Part shown: positions 8,053 through 16,137 of the stretch, in pieces
How positions within the stretch are numbered: the first letter of the stretch is position 1
How the letters are laid out: each line of letters opens with the position of its first letter
Assembly (NCBI GenBank): GCA_964544065.1
Contig: CAZJBA010000010.1
Span: 1 to 31,614, forward strand
Length of the DNA: 31,614 bases
Direction: 5' to 3'
Origin: JAYELX01 sp964544065
GTDB taxonomy: Bacteria > Chloroflexota > Anaerolineae > Anaerolineales > UBA11858
Notes under the pieces: generated by a model
The model's input: only the letters and a program-made list of their open reading frames with translations
Database searches by the model: none
What the model was told of the DNA's origin: nothing
Position numbers and translations under genes: made by a program

Positions 8053-9278
8053 ATAATCAAGCGAACAGCGCTCACCAAGTTAATCAGAAGCGACCTTATC
8101 CGCGCTTGAATATCGATGTGCCCTTGATCGTGATTTTGGCCGCCTTGCTTGCTTTCGGTTTTTTGATGATGCACTCGGCCAGTTGGAGAACTTCTCTGGA
8201 ACTTTCTGACAACGATTCGCCCGATTATTTGTTCATCCGCCAATTGCGTTGGTTGGTTTTGGGGATTGTTGTTCTGATTGCTTGTGCTTGGCTAGACTAT
8301 CATCGCTGGAAGAGGTTTTCGATTTTCGCTATGGCGGTGACGTTGTTGGCTTTGTTCGCCCTATTGGTCTTTGGCGAGACAAGCGCCGGGAAGATACGCA
8401 GTTTTCACCAGGGTTCCTATCAACCCTCGGAGTTGGCCAAGCTGGTTACCGTCATTTATTTGGCTGTCTGGCTTTATGCAAAACGCGATCGACTCAAGGA
8501 CATCAGTTTTGGCTTGATTCCCCTGGGCGCGATCGTTGGATTGACCAGCGGTTTGATCATGAGTCAGCCCGACTTGAGCGCTGCGGGTATGGTCATGTTG
8601 TTGGGCGGCTTTATGTATTACCTGGGCGGCAGCGACGCCCGCCAGACGGCCATCTTGGTTCTGGTGGCTGGCGTGGTTGGGTACCTGGTGCTGCATTTTA
8701 ACCCCACCGGGAATGATCGTGTGGGTGAATTTTTGGACGGTTGGAAAGATTTGGCCGCCTCTTCCTACCATGTTCAAAAAGCGCTGATTACCTTTGCGAG
8801 GGGTCGTTGGTTCGGGGTTGGGATTGGCCGCAGCACGACCAAGTTGACCACCCTGCCAAACCCTCACACCGACAGCATCTTCGCCGTCATCGGCGAGGAA
8901 ACCGGTGTCTTTGGCGCTTCGATTGTGGTCCTGTTGTTTAGCTTGTTGTTTTGGCGTGGTTTGGTGATTGCCAAACGCGCTCCCGATGGGTTAGGCTCTC
9001 TTTTGGCAGCGGGTCTGACCCTGTGGATTACGCTGGAGGCTTTTGTCAATATGGCCTCTTTGCTCAATTTGATGCCTTTTGCTGGGAACACATTGCCTTT
9101 CTTCAGCGTCGGTGGTTCCAGCTTGGTTTCTTCGATGGCGGGATTGGGCATTGTCTTGAATGTTTCTCGTTTCTCTGAACGGGAACAACAAAATAAAATC
9201 CGGAGGACGTTTGGTGCGATTGTTGATTTGCGCGGGCGGGACCGGCGGCGGCGTGTATCCCGCTCTCGCCGTTCTTGA
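8031..9278 (+). CDS. ftsW: Septal peptidoglycan polymerase FtsW (SEDS family)
   Basis: A polytopic SEDS glycosyltransferase of about 415 aa that polymerises lipid II at the septum with FtsI. Hydrophobic segments run from about residue 25 to 380. Motifs include the SYQPSELAKL loop, MSQPDLSAAG, VGIGRSTTKLTTLPNPHTDS, FAVIGEETGVFG and NTLPFFSVGGSSL. Start choice is uncertain: ATG 8031 or ATG 8019, both inside the end of murD, neither with a well-spaced Shine-Dalgarno. The last 21 residues, a very basic tail, are encoded inside murG. FtsW rather than RodA is inferred from the cluster. Confidence 0.92.
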   Translation: MGRRINLNNQANSAHQVNQKRPYPRLNIDVPLIVILAALLAFGFLMMHSASWRTSLELSDNDSPDYLFIRQLRWLVLGIVVLIACAWLDYHRWKRFSIFAMAVTLLALFALLVFGETSAGKIRSFHQGSYQPSELAKLVTVIYLAVWLYAKRDRLKDISFGLIPLGAIVGLTSGLIMSQPDLSAAGMVMLLGGFMYYLGGSDARQTAILVLVAGVVGYLVLHFNPTGNDRVGEFLDGWKDLAASSYHVQKALITFARGRWFGVGIGRSTTKLTTLPNPHTDSIFAVIGEETGVFGASIVVLLFSLLFWRGLVIAKRAPDGLGSLLAAGLTLWITLEAFVNMASLLNLMPFAGNTLPFFSVGGSSLVSSMAGLGIVLNVSRFSEREQQNKIRRTFGAIVDLRGRDRRRRVSRSRRS

Positions 9279-10335
9279 GCAGATGCGGACAGCGCAGCCC
9301 GACCTTCGAACCCTGTGGGTTGGCGGCGAAGGCGGCATGGAGGCTGATCTGGTAGCAAAGACGGATGTCCCTTTTGAGGCCATCCCCGCTGCCGGCCTGC
9401 ATGGCGTTGGCCTGCGGGCCTTGCCCGGAAACCTGTGGGACTTGTTACGGGGCTTTTTTGCGGCCCGAAATATCTTGCGACGCTTTCGGCCCGAGGCTAT
9501 CTTTTTCACCGGCGGTTATGTGGCCATCCCGATGGCGTTGGCCGGGCTGGGAATTCCTTCGCTCGTCTACGTGCCTGACATCGAACCGGCCTTGGCCCTG
9601 CGCCTGCTGGCACGCTTTTGCGATCGCATTGCTGTAAGCACCGCGGACTCGCGAACCTTTTTCCCCCGCCGGCGCGATCGTGTGGTGGTGACGGGATACC
9701 CGGTTCGGGCTGATTTGACCGCTTGGAGGAAAGAAGCAGCTTACCGGGAATTTGATCTTTCTCCGGATTTGCCTACCTTGTTGGTGACCGGTGGCAGTTT
9801 GGGTGCCCTTTCCATCAATCGGGCGCTGGCCCCTATCTTGCCCGATTTGTTGCCCGAGATGCAGATTCTCCATCTGACGGGCAGGCATACCTGGTCTCAA
9901 TTCAAGGATAGCGGCGAGAATCTCGCTCCGGAACTGGCCGCCCGCTACCGGGTTTACCCTTACCTGCACGACCGGATGGGCGCTGCTTTCACCGTTGCGG
10001 ACGCGATTCTTTGTCGGGCAGGCGCTTCAACCTTGGGAGAATTGCCCCATTTTGGACTCGCGGCCCTTTTGGTGCCTTATCCCCACGCCTGGCGTTATCA
10101 ACGAGTCAACGCCGAATATCTGGTTGACCATGGAGCTGCCCAAATGTTGGCAGACGCTGACTTGGAGCAGCAGCTCAAGCCCATGCTGCTTGATCTGATC
10201 CGTGATGAGAACCGTCGCGAGGCCATGAGCACGGCGATGGGATCACTGGCTCAACCCGATGCAGCCGCCTCCATCAGCCAAGAGTTACTGAAAATAGCCT
10301 CATCAAATGCTGGAAACGAGGACGTGACATCATGA
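9214..10335 (+). CDS. murG: UDP-GlcNAc--lipid I N-acetylglucosaminyltransferase MurG
   Basis: A 373-aa peripheral membrane GT28 glycosyltransferase converting lipid I to lipid II. The N-terminal glycine-rich loop GGTGGGVYPALA, FFTGGYVAIPMALAG, the mid-protein GGSLGALSINRAL and the C-terminal CRAGASTLGEL and PYPHAWRYQRVNAE match the family. The frame is open to 9160, but GGAGG at 9202-9206 with a 7-base spacing points to GTG 9214, which also places the glycine-rich loop close to the N-terminus as usual. This creates a 65-bp overlap with ftsW. Confidence 0.95.
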   Translation: MRLLICAGGTGGGVYPALAVLEQMRTAQPDLRTLWVGGEGGMEADLVAKTDVPFEAIPAAGLHGVGLRALPGNLWDLLRGFFAARNILRRFRPEAIFFTGGYVAIPMALAGLGIPSLVYVPDIEPALALRLLARFCDRIAVSTADSRTFFPRRRDRVVVTGYPVRADLTAWRKEAAYREFDLSPDLPTLLVTGGSLGALSINRALAPILPDLLPEMQILHLTGRHTWSQFKDSGENLAPELAARYRVYPYLHDRMGAAFTVADAILCRAGASTLGELPHFGLAALLVPYPHAWRYQRVNAEYLVDHGAAQMLADADLEQQLKPMLLDLIRDENRREAMSTAMGSLAQPDAAASISQELLKIASSNAGNEDVTS

Positions 10336-10976
10336 TTAGTCTTCCGGTTATATTTTTTATTTTTATATTTTTCTTTGCTTTGATTGGGGGCTTGCGGGGA
10401 TGGGCGAAAGAATTGTTAGTAAGCTTTAGTGTCGTCTTGGCGTTGTTCCTTATCCTGATTTTGCAGAATTACATTCATGTTGTCCTTGAACCTTTTGCTG
10501 GGTTAGATGAAAAGTATGCAGATGTTGAGGTTCCTGAAGATGAAGATGTTGTTATTATGTCTCCCGATGAAATTAAGCCCTTTGGCGATTTTTCGGTTTC
10601 AGAGCAAAAAGTGTACAGCCGCCAATTTTGGTTTCGTACGATTATCTTGATCGTGTTAGTTTTTTTTGGATATCAGACTCCTGCTCTGACTCGTTTGGGA
10701 GGGGAGGCGCGACGGGAAAAAATACAAGATTTTTTATTAGGATTATTTTTTGGTGGTATCAACGCGTATTTAATTGTCGGTACCGTTTGGAGTTATATGC
10801 ACTTGGCACATTATCCTTTTGCTCCTTATGTCATTGCGCCACAAGCTGACGATCCTTTTTTTGAAATGACGACTTTTCTGATTAAAATTTTACCTCCAAT
10901 CTGGCTGGGTCAATCGCCCGTTATTTACTTGGCGATTGGATTAGCGTTTCTGTTTATCTTGGTGGTGTTTATCTAA
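10332..10976 (+). CDS. CvpA-like membrane protein within the dcw cluster
   Basis: A 214-aa protein with hydrophobic segments at about residues 2-20, 28-47, 100-116, 130-152 and 190-214. The N-terminal pattern FALIGGLRGWAKELLVSF and the later LLGLFFGGINAYLIVGTVW resemble the CvpA family (small membrane proteins linked to colicin V production and envelope integrity); this is recognition by eye only. An acidic loop near residues 60-85 is poor in hydrophobics. The gene is visibly more AT-rich than its neighbours. It overlaps murG by four bases and shares its stop with the murC start (TAATG), so it is co-translated. Its role in division is unknown. Confidence 0.6.
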   Translation: MISLPVIFFIFIFFFALIGGLRGWAKELLVSFSVVLALFLILILQNYIHVVLEPFAGLDEKYADVEVPEDEDVVIMSPDEIKPFGDFSVSEQKVYSRQFWFRTIILIVLVFFGYQTPALTRLGGEARREKIQDFLLGLFFGGINAYLIVGTVWSYMHLAHYPFAPYVIAPQADDPFFEMTTFLIKILPPIWLGQSPVIYLAIGLAFLFILVVFI

Positions 10977-12346
10977 TGGAACAGATTCACTTTATTGGCA
11001 TTGGAGGCACGGGTCTCTCGGCGATTGCGCGCCTTTTGCTGGAGAGCGGCTACAAGGTCAGTGGCTCAGATTTGCAATACTCCTCCCTGGCGAGCGACGT
11101 GGAGGCCCTCGGGGCGGAGGTCTATGTCGGCCATCGGGCCGAACAAATAGGCGGGGCCGATCTGGTCATCCGCTCCTCGGCAGTGCCGGATGAGAATGTC
11201 GAGGTGCAGGCCGCCATGGGTGCGGGGATTCCCGTGGTCAAGCGATCCGATTTCCTGGGCCAATTGATGGAAGGTCGCCGCGGCATTGCTGTGGCCGGGA
11301 CGCACGGCAAAACCACCACCTCGGCCATGCTTGCTTGGACGCTGACCGCCCTGGACCAAGACCCCAGCTTCATCGTCGGTGGTGTCGTCTCCAATTTGAA
11401 CGCCAACGCTCATGCCGGTCAAGGTTCGGCCTTTGTCATCGAAGCGGATGAATATGATCACATGTTCCTGGGGCTGAAGCCCGAGATCGCTGTGGTCACC
11501 AACGTGGAGCACGATCACCCCGACATGTTCCCCACGGCGGAAGATTTTCAAAGGGCGTTTCGCGATTTCGTGGCCCTTTTGCCCCCCGGCGGGGCTCTCT
11601 TGGTTTGCGGCGACGACCCCGGCGCAACCGCGTTGATGCCCCACGCTCCGGAAGGTTGTAAAGCCCGACGCTACGGGCTTGGCGATTCCGATTTCGATTA
11701 TTACGCCGATGATCTGACCGGCAACGACCGTGGCGGTTTCAGCGCTGATGTGTACCGTCGCGGCGTACGGATGGCCCGCCTCGAGTTGCAAGTCCCCGGC
11801 GAGTATAACGTCAAGAATGCCCTGGCCGCGCTCGCCGTCATGGATGTACTTGACCTGCCCTGGCAAGATGCCGCCGAAGCGTTGACCGACTTTCGCGGGG
11901 CCGGGCGCCGGTTTGAAGTGCTCGGTCAGGCCGGAGGCGTCATCGTTGTGGATGACTACGGCCATCACCCCACCGAGATCCAGGCCACGCTGAAGGCAGC
12001 CCGCCACCGCTACCCTGAACGCAGAATTTGGGCCATTTGGCAGCCGCATACCTACACGCGCACGAAAATGTTGTTCGACGAATTTGTGGCCTCGTTCGAA
12101 GATGCCGATGCTGTTGTGGTCACGGAAGTCTTTCGCTCGCGCGAACCGGTCGATCCCGATTTTTCAGCGCTCCAGGTTGTCAAGGCCATGCAGCATCAAG
12201 ATGTTCATTTTGCCGCTACCCTTGCCAATGCAACCACGTTTTTGTTGGAGTATTTACGGACGGGCGATGTCATGATCGTCTTTTCGGCTGGCGACGCCAC
12301 CGAGATTAGCGAACAGGTTTTTGTAGCTTTGTCACAAAAAAACTGA
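10976..12346 (+). CDS. murC: UDP-N-acetylmuramate--L-alanine ligase MurC
   Basis: A 456-aa cytoplasmic ligase adding the first peptide residue to UDP-MurNAc. The N-terminal IHFIGIGGTGLSAIARLLL, ATP loop GTHGKTT at 108-114, EADEYDHMFL, TNVEHDHPDMF and VVDDYGHHPTEI are diagnostic for MurC. Full length. The start overlaps the stop of the preceding membrane protein. MurB, which often follows or is fused to MurC, is not found here. Confidence 0.96.
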   Translation: MEQIHFIGIGGTGLSAIARLLLESGYKVSGSDLQYSSLASDVEALGAEVYVGHRAEQIGGADLVIRSSAVPDENVEVQAAMGAGIPVVKRSDFLGQLMEGRRGIAVAGTHGKTTTSAMLAWTLTALDQDPSFIVGGVVSNLNANAHAGQGSAFVIEADEYDHMFLGLKPEIAVVTNVEHDHPDMFPTAEDFQRAFRDFVALLPPGGALLVCGDDPGATALMPHAPEGCKARRYGLGDSDFDYYADDLTGNDRGGFSADVYRRGVRMARLELQVPGEYNVKNALAALAVMDVLDLPWQDAAEALTDFRGAGRRFEVLGQAGGVIVVDDYGHHPTEIQATLKAARHRYPERRIWAIWQPHTYTRTKMLFDEFVASFEDADAVVVTEVFRSREPVDPDFSALQVVKAMQHQDVHFAATLANATTFLLEYLRTGDVMIVFSAGDATEISEQVFVALSQKN

Positions 12347-12361
12347 TTTGGGAGTACATCG

Positions 12362-12544
12362 ATGGAAGAAGAGAAACGAACCTATCAAATAGACACGGAA
12401 GTAGCCCCTGAGCTTCGGTTGCGATTTCATCAGCAGGAAGAGCAAAAACCTGAGAATCAAGTTGGATCTTCTCAACTTCGCGACAGAAAATTTCTTTCGG
12501 AAGAGTTGATTGTTGGCTTGATCCAAAAGATCAAAGCCTTGTAA
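12362..12544 (+). CDS. Small hypothetical protein between murC and ddl
   Basis: A 60-aa hydrophilic protein without membrane segment or cysteine; charged N-terminal two thirds and a predicted amphipathic helix at the end (FLSEELIVGLIQKIKAL). GGGAG at 12350-12354 lies 7 bases before the ATG, a good Shine-Dalgarno, and the gene sits 15 bases after murC, so it is probably translated. No family is recognised. It occupies the slot where murB is found in many clusters but is far too short to be MurB. Confidence 0.55.
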   Translation: MEEEKRTYQIDTEVAPELRLRFHQQEEQKPENQVGSSQLRDRKFLSEELIVGLIQKIKAL

Positions 12545-12680
12545 CGGATCGTAGAGGTACGACCCGCTTGGCAAGGTCTCCTCCCGCAAGGACACGCCGT
12601 GTAGACCGCAGCCATGGGTGGGGGGCTCGGTCTGGAGACCTTCGCCCAGCATGTTTTGTGACGGATGTTAGAGGTATAAC
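12540..12680. repeat. Palindromic element bounded by 24-bp imperfect direct repeats
   Basis: The segments 12540-12563 and 12657-12680 match at 19 of 24 positions and share the cores ACGGAT and TAGAGGTA. Between them, AAGGTCTCC (12573-12581) is the exact reverse complement of GGAGACCTT (12634-12642). The left copy contains the stop codon of the 60-aa ORF and the right copy contains the ribosome binding site of ddl. The arrangement suggests a small mobile or duplicated element. GGCTCGGTC and TGGAGACCTT also occur in the gene-free stretch near 222-253. Confidence 0.7.
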
Positions 12681-13799
12681 ATGACAGCGCAGAAAAAACG
12701 AAAAATTATCGTTATTTTTGGAGGCCGTTCTGGCGAGCACGACGTCTCGTTGATGTCAGCGCGTTCTGTTTTGGGTGCTTTGGATGAACAAAAATATGAA
12801 ATCATCCAGGTAGGGATTACCCACGAGGGCGTCTGGTTGTCGGGTGAAAACGTGCTTGATGCCCTGGCCGCGGGCGAGACCGATCACCTCATCCCGGTCA
12901 CCCTCTTGCCTGATCCGAATCGACCGGGGCTTTATCGCCTCACTTCAACCAAGCAGGGCGAACAACTTGAGCTTCTGACGCGATTTGATCTCATCTTCCC
13001 GGTCTTGCATGGCACCTTCGGCGAAGATGGTACCCTGCAAGGTTTGTTTGAGATGGCCGACGTGGCTTACGTGGGCGCTGGTGTGGTCGGCTCTGCCGTT
13101 GGCATGGATAAAGGTATTTTCAAGGATGTCATGCGCAGCCACGATATTCCCGTCGTCGAAGCGGTCGTCGCCCTGCGCAGCGAACTTGAAAGGGACATGA
13201 ATGCTGTTCTCGACCGGGCGGAGGCTTTGGCCGATTATCCCCTCTTCGTCAAACCGGCCAACATGGGCTCTTCGGTCGGCGTGAGTAAGTGCACAAGCCG
13301 TTCCGATTTACTGGAAGGCTTGCTGGAGGCGGCCCGTTTCGATCGCCGCTTGCTGGTTGAGCGCGGCATCAACGGGCGCGAGATCGAGATCAGCGTGCTG
13401 GGCAATGATGATCCCCGCGCCTCCATCCCCGGCGAGATTCGCCCGGCAGCAGAATTCTATTCCTACGAAGCCAAATACCACGATGATCGCTCGGAATTAT
13501 TCATCCCTGCCCCCATCTCCCCGGAGCTGGCCGGCGAAATGCGCGCCGTGGCCGTGCGAGCCTATCAGGCCATCGATTGCGCTGGCATGGCCCGGGTTGA
13601 TTTTATGTTGGATCGCGACACGGGCGAGTACTATCTCAGCGAATTGAACACCATCCCGGGCTTCACCAACATCAGCATGTATCCCAAACTTTGGGAAGCC
13701 AGTGGATTGCCTTATCCGGAGTTGATTGACCGCTTGATTCGGTTGGCGCTCCAACGCCGAGCGGAGCGTGATCGCACCGAGTGGCGTTATCAGCGATAA
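12681..13799 (+). CDS. ddl: D-alanine--D-alanine ligase
   Basis: A 372-aa ATP-grasp ligase supplying D-Ala-D-Ala to MurF. The N-terminal FGGRSGEHDVSLMSARSV, FPVLHGTFGEDGTLQG, the ATP-grasp segment VKPANMGSSVGVSK near residue 191, RVDFMLDRDTGEYYLSELNT and IPGFT are typical. ATG 12681 has AGAGG about seven bases upstream, within the right-hand repeat of the preceding element. Full length; ftsQ starts 20 bases after its stop. Confidence 0.95.
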   Translation: MTAQKKRKIIVIFGGRSGEHDVSLMSARSVLGALDEQKYEIIQVGITHEGVWLSGENVLDALAAGETDHLIPVTLLPDPNRPGLYRLTSTKQGEQLELLTRFDLIFPVLHGTFGEDGTLQGLFEMADVAYVGAGVVGSAVGMDKGIFKDVMRSHDIPVVEAVVALRSELERDMNAVLDRAEALADYPLFVKPANMGSSVGVSKCTSRSDLLEGLLEAARFDRRLLVERGINGREIEISVLGNDDPRASIPGEIRPAAEFYSYEAKYHDDRSELFIPAPISPELAGEMRAVAVRAYQAIDCAGMARVDFMLDRDTGEYYLSELNTIPGFTNISMYPKLWEASGLPYPELIDRLIRLALQRRAERDRTEWRYQR

Positions 13800-13819
13800 C
13801 TTGTGAACGTAGAGTTTCT

Positions 13820-14821
13820 ATGATTATGAGCAAAAAATCTGCCAAATCTCGGGCTGAAATTGTCCGGGAGAGACGCAAAGAGAGCAAACGCTCCAGCCGC
13901 CGCGCCCGCCGACGAGGGAGGCGCAAGTCGACCTCGAAGTTGCCTCCGGTGTTGGTGCGGGGTACCAATCTCGCGGCCGATGCAGACCCACCCTCGCAGC
14001 GGAAACGGAAACGCGTCAAGCGTCGCTACGATGTGGCTTTGCCCACCCCCGGCGTCGAGATGAGGCTGCCCTCGCTTCCCGCGATCAAGATTGGTTGGCG
14101 GGTGCTGTCGTTTTTGATGCTGGTTGGTTTGTCGCTTTTGTTGTATTTTCTGTGGACATCGCCTACCTTTCAGGTTGGAAACGCCGAAGTGCACGGGACC
14201 AAACTCTTGCCCGCCGATGGGATTGACAATGCCCTGCTCATTCATGGACGCCCCATTTTCGTGGTCGAGCCGGATGCCTTGGAGCGGCAATTAAGCAGGA
14301 CCTTCCCTGGTCTGAAGCAGGTTTCGGCGCGGGTTGGTTTTCCGGCCCGGGTGGTTGTCACAGTGGAGGAACGTGTTCCTGTGTTGGCCTGGCAGCAGGG
14401 TGAGCGTCTCTTGTGGGTGGATGCCCAGGGGATAGCCTTCCCCCCCCGCGGGGAGGTTGATTCTCTGCCGCGGGTTTCGGCATCGGTCCCACCACCGGCA
14501 CCCCCCCAGCCCGAGGCAGAATCGCCCCAGGAGGCAGAATCATCCGGCCAGGTATATATGTCCACCGAATTGATCACGCCCGTTATCAAATTATCTAACC
14601 ATCTCCCTGAGGGAACGGTCGTCAAGTATGATCGTCAGCACGGTTTTGGTTGGCAGGATCCCGCTGGTTGGCAGGTTTATTTTGGCACCGACATCGCTGA
14701 TGTGGAGGCGAAAATTAGGCTTTATGAGGACGTGGTTGAAAAGGTGAAAGCAGAAGGTGTTCAACCCGTTTTGATCAGTGTGGAGTATGCCAAAGCTCCC
14801 TATTATCGCTTGGAGCAATGA
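13820..14821 (+). CDS. ftsQ: Cell division protein FtsQ/DivIB
   Basis: A 333-aa bitopic division protein with an extracytoplasmic POTRA domain. A long Lys/Arg-rich cytoplasmic tail (about 1-90) precedes a membrane segment (about 92-112), then POTRA (FQVGNAEVHGTKLL to VVVTVEERVPVLAW, about 117-191). A Pro/Glu-rich insertion at about 221-243 interrupts the beta domain and could be a flexible linker. The frame is open upstream to 13781 inside ddl; ATG 13820 (or 13826) is preferred because it lies just outside ddl. The stop overlaps the ftsA start. Confidence 0.88.
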   Translation: MIMSKKSAKSRAEIVRERRKESKRSSRRARRRGRRKSTSKLPPVLVRGTNLAADADPPSQRKRKRVKRRYDVALPTPGVEMRLPSLPAIKIGWRVLSFLMLVGLSLLLYFLWTSPTFQVGNAEVHGTKLLPADGIDNALLIHGRPIFVVEPDALERQLSRTFPGLKQVSARVGFPARVVVTVEERVPVLAWQQGERLLWVDAQGIAFPPRGEVDSLPRVSASVPPPAPPQPEAESPQEAESSGQVYMSTELITPVIKLSNHLPEGTVVKYDRQHGFGWQDPAGWQVYFGTDIADVEAKIRLYEDVVEKVKAEGVQPVLISVEYAKAPYYRLEQ

Positions 14822-16062
14822 GCATGGATGCACCCATTATTGTTGGTATTGATATAGGCACGACCAAAATTTGTACGCTGGTCGCTTGTGTGAACGAGGC
14901 CAATCGCTTGCGGATTTTGGGTGTGGGCATCGAGCCATCCAAGGGCATGCGCAAGGGAGCCGTGGTCGATCTTAATGCTGCCGCCCAGGCGGTTGCTCAT
15001 TCGATCGAAAAAGCCGAGCGCACCTCGGGGCTGGAGATCGATTCGGCCCTGGTCAGTTTGGCCGGTTCGCACGTCTCGTCGGATAACAGTCAGGGCGTGG
15101 TTGGTATTTCCGGAGGCGCTATCGAGCAGGATGATGTCGCCCGGGTGATCGAGGCGGCCCGGGCGGTGACCATCCCTCATAACCGTGAGATGATCCACGT
15201 GATCCAGCGCGGGTTTGTGGTCGATGGGCAAGATGGCATCCGCATGCCCGTCGGCATGCACGGCTACCGCTTGGAGGTCGAAACCCATGTGATCACGGCT
15301 GCGGCCGCGACGGTAGAGAATTTGCGCAAGGTGGTTGAATCGGCCGGGGTGCAGGTGAGTCAATTTGTGCTCAACCCTTTGGCCTCTGGCGAAGTGGTTC
15401 TCAGCGAGGAAGAGCGCGAAATGGGCGTGGTTGTTTGTGACATTGGCGGCGGCACCACGGATATGGCCATCTACATCAATGGCGATGTCTGGCATACGAT
15501 CGTGCTTGCCGTCGGCGGCAATCACGTCAGTTCTGACATCGCCCACGGGTTGCATTTGTCCATCTCCCAGGCTGAAGAGATCAAGTTGCAGCATGGGCAT
15601 GCCCTTGAAGATGCGATCGATCAACAAGAGTCATTCTTCGTTCAACCTTTTGGCGATGAGCAGCCGGTCCAGATCAGCCGCCGGGATTTGGCCCATATCA
15701 TTGAGGCCCGCGTGGAAGAAATTTTCAGCCTGGTTCTTCAGGAAATCAGACGGTCCGGATATGATCAACTGTTGCCTGCAGGGATGGTGTTGACCGGCGG
15801 TGTCAGCGCCCTGCCCGGGATTCGCGAGCTTGCCGGGCAAGTGTTGGAAATGCCCGTTCACATTGCCCAGCCGACAGGGTTGGTCGGAATGGTCGATCAG
15901 TTACATGATCCCGCTTATGCCACCAGCGTCGGATTGTTGCGCTGGGCGGTGTTGATGAATGAGTTTGTGGATGTGTATCAACCCGGTCGTAGCAGAAGGT
16001 ATTCTGGCGATGACATCAACTGGGATAAAGTCAAAGATTGGTTGCGGCGATTATTGCCGTGA
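14818..16062 (+). CDS. ftsA: Cell division protein FtsA
   Basis: A 414-aa actin-like ATPase that tethers FtsZ filaments to the membrane. Phosphate-1 motif GIDIGTTKICTLVA near the N-terminus, phosphate-2 motif CDIGGGTTDMAIY near residue 207, and adenosine motif LTGGVSALPGI near 325 are all present. The C-terminus (DKVKDWLRRLLP) can form the amphipathic membrane-targeting helix. ATG 14818 overlaps the ftsQ stop; ftsZ follows after 75 bases. Confidence 0.95.
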   Translation: MSMDAPIIVGIDIGTTKICTLVACVNEANRLRILGVGIEPSKGMRKGAVVDLNAAAQAVAHSIEKAERTSGLEIDSALVSLAGSHVSSDNSQGVVGISGGAIEQDDVARVIEAARAVTIPHNREMIHVIQRGFVVDGQDGIRMPVGMHGYRLEVETHVITAAAATVENLRKVVESAGVQVSQFVLNPLASGEVVLSEEEREMGVVVCDIGGGTTDMAIYINGDVWHTIVLAVGGNHVSSDIAHGLHLSISQAEEIKLQHGHALEDAIDQQESFFVQPFGDEQPVQISRRDLAHIIEARVEEIFSLVLQEIRRSGYDQLLPAGMVLTGGVSALPGIRELAGQVLEMPVHIAQPTGLVGMVDQLHDPAYATSVGLLRWAVLMNEFVDVYQPGRSRRYSGDDINWDKVKDWLRRLLP

Positions 16063-16073
16063 AAACGTTGTTT

Positions 16074-16102
16074 TTCTTGTGAGGAGAAAACTCTGGTAAA
16101 AT
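16074..16102 (+). promoter_or_regulatory. Weak candidate promoter in front of ftsZ
   Basis: TAAAAT (16097-16102) is a good -10, but the hexamer 17 bp upstream, TTCTTG (16074-16079), is a poor -35. It lies in the 75-bp ftsA-ftsZ interval, the largest gap between ftsL and ftsZ apart from the ddl leader. An extra ftsZ promoter is common in other bacteria. Confidence 0.3.
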
Positions 16103-16137
16103 GCAGCATTCATGGATCAGACGAGGAGGTATCCAAA

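Noticed and set aside
11066..12049. Long minus-strand ORF of 327 aa opposite murC
   Set aside because: Low-complexity shadow of a GC-rich gene; murC is intact on the other strand.
12362..12544. Remnant of murB
   Set aside because: No MurB motif (flavin-binding or C-terminal) in the 60 residues, and the ORF has its own good ribosome binding site.
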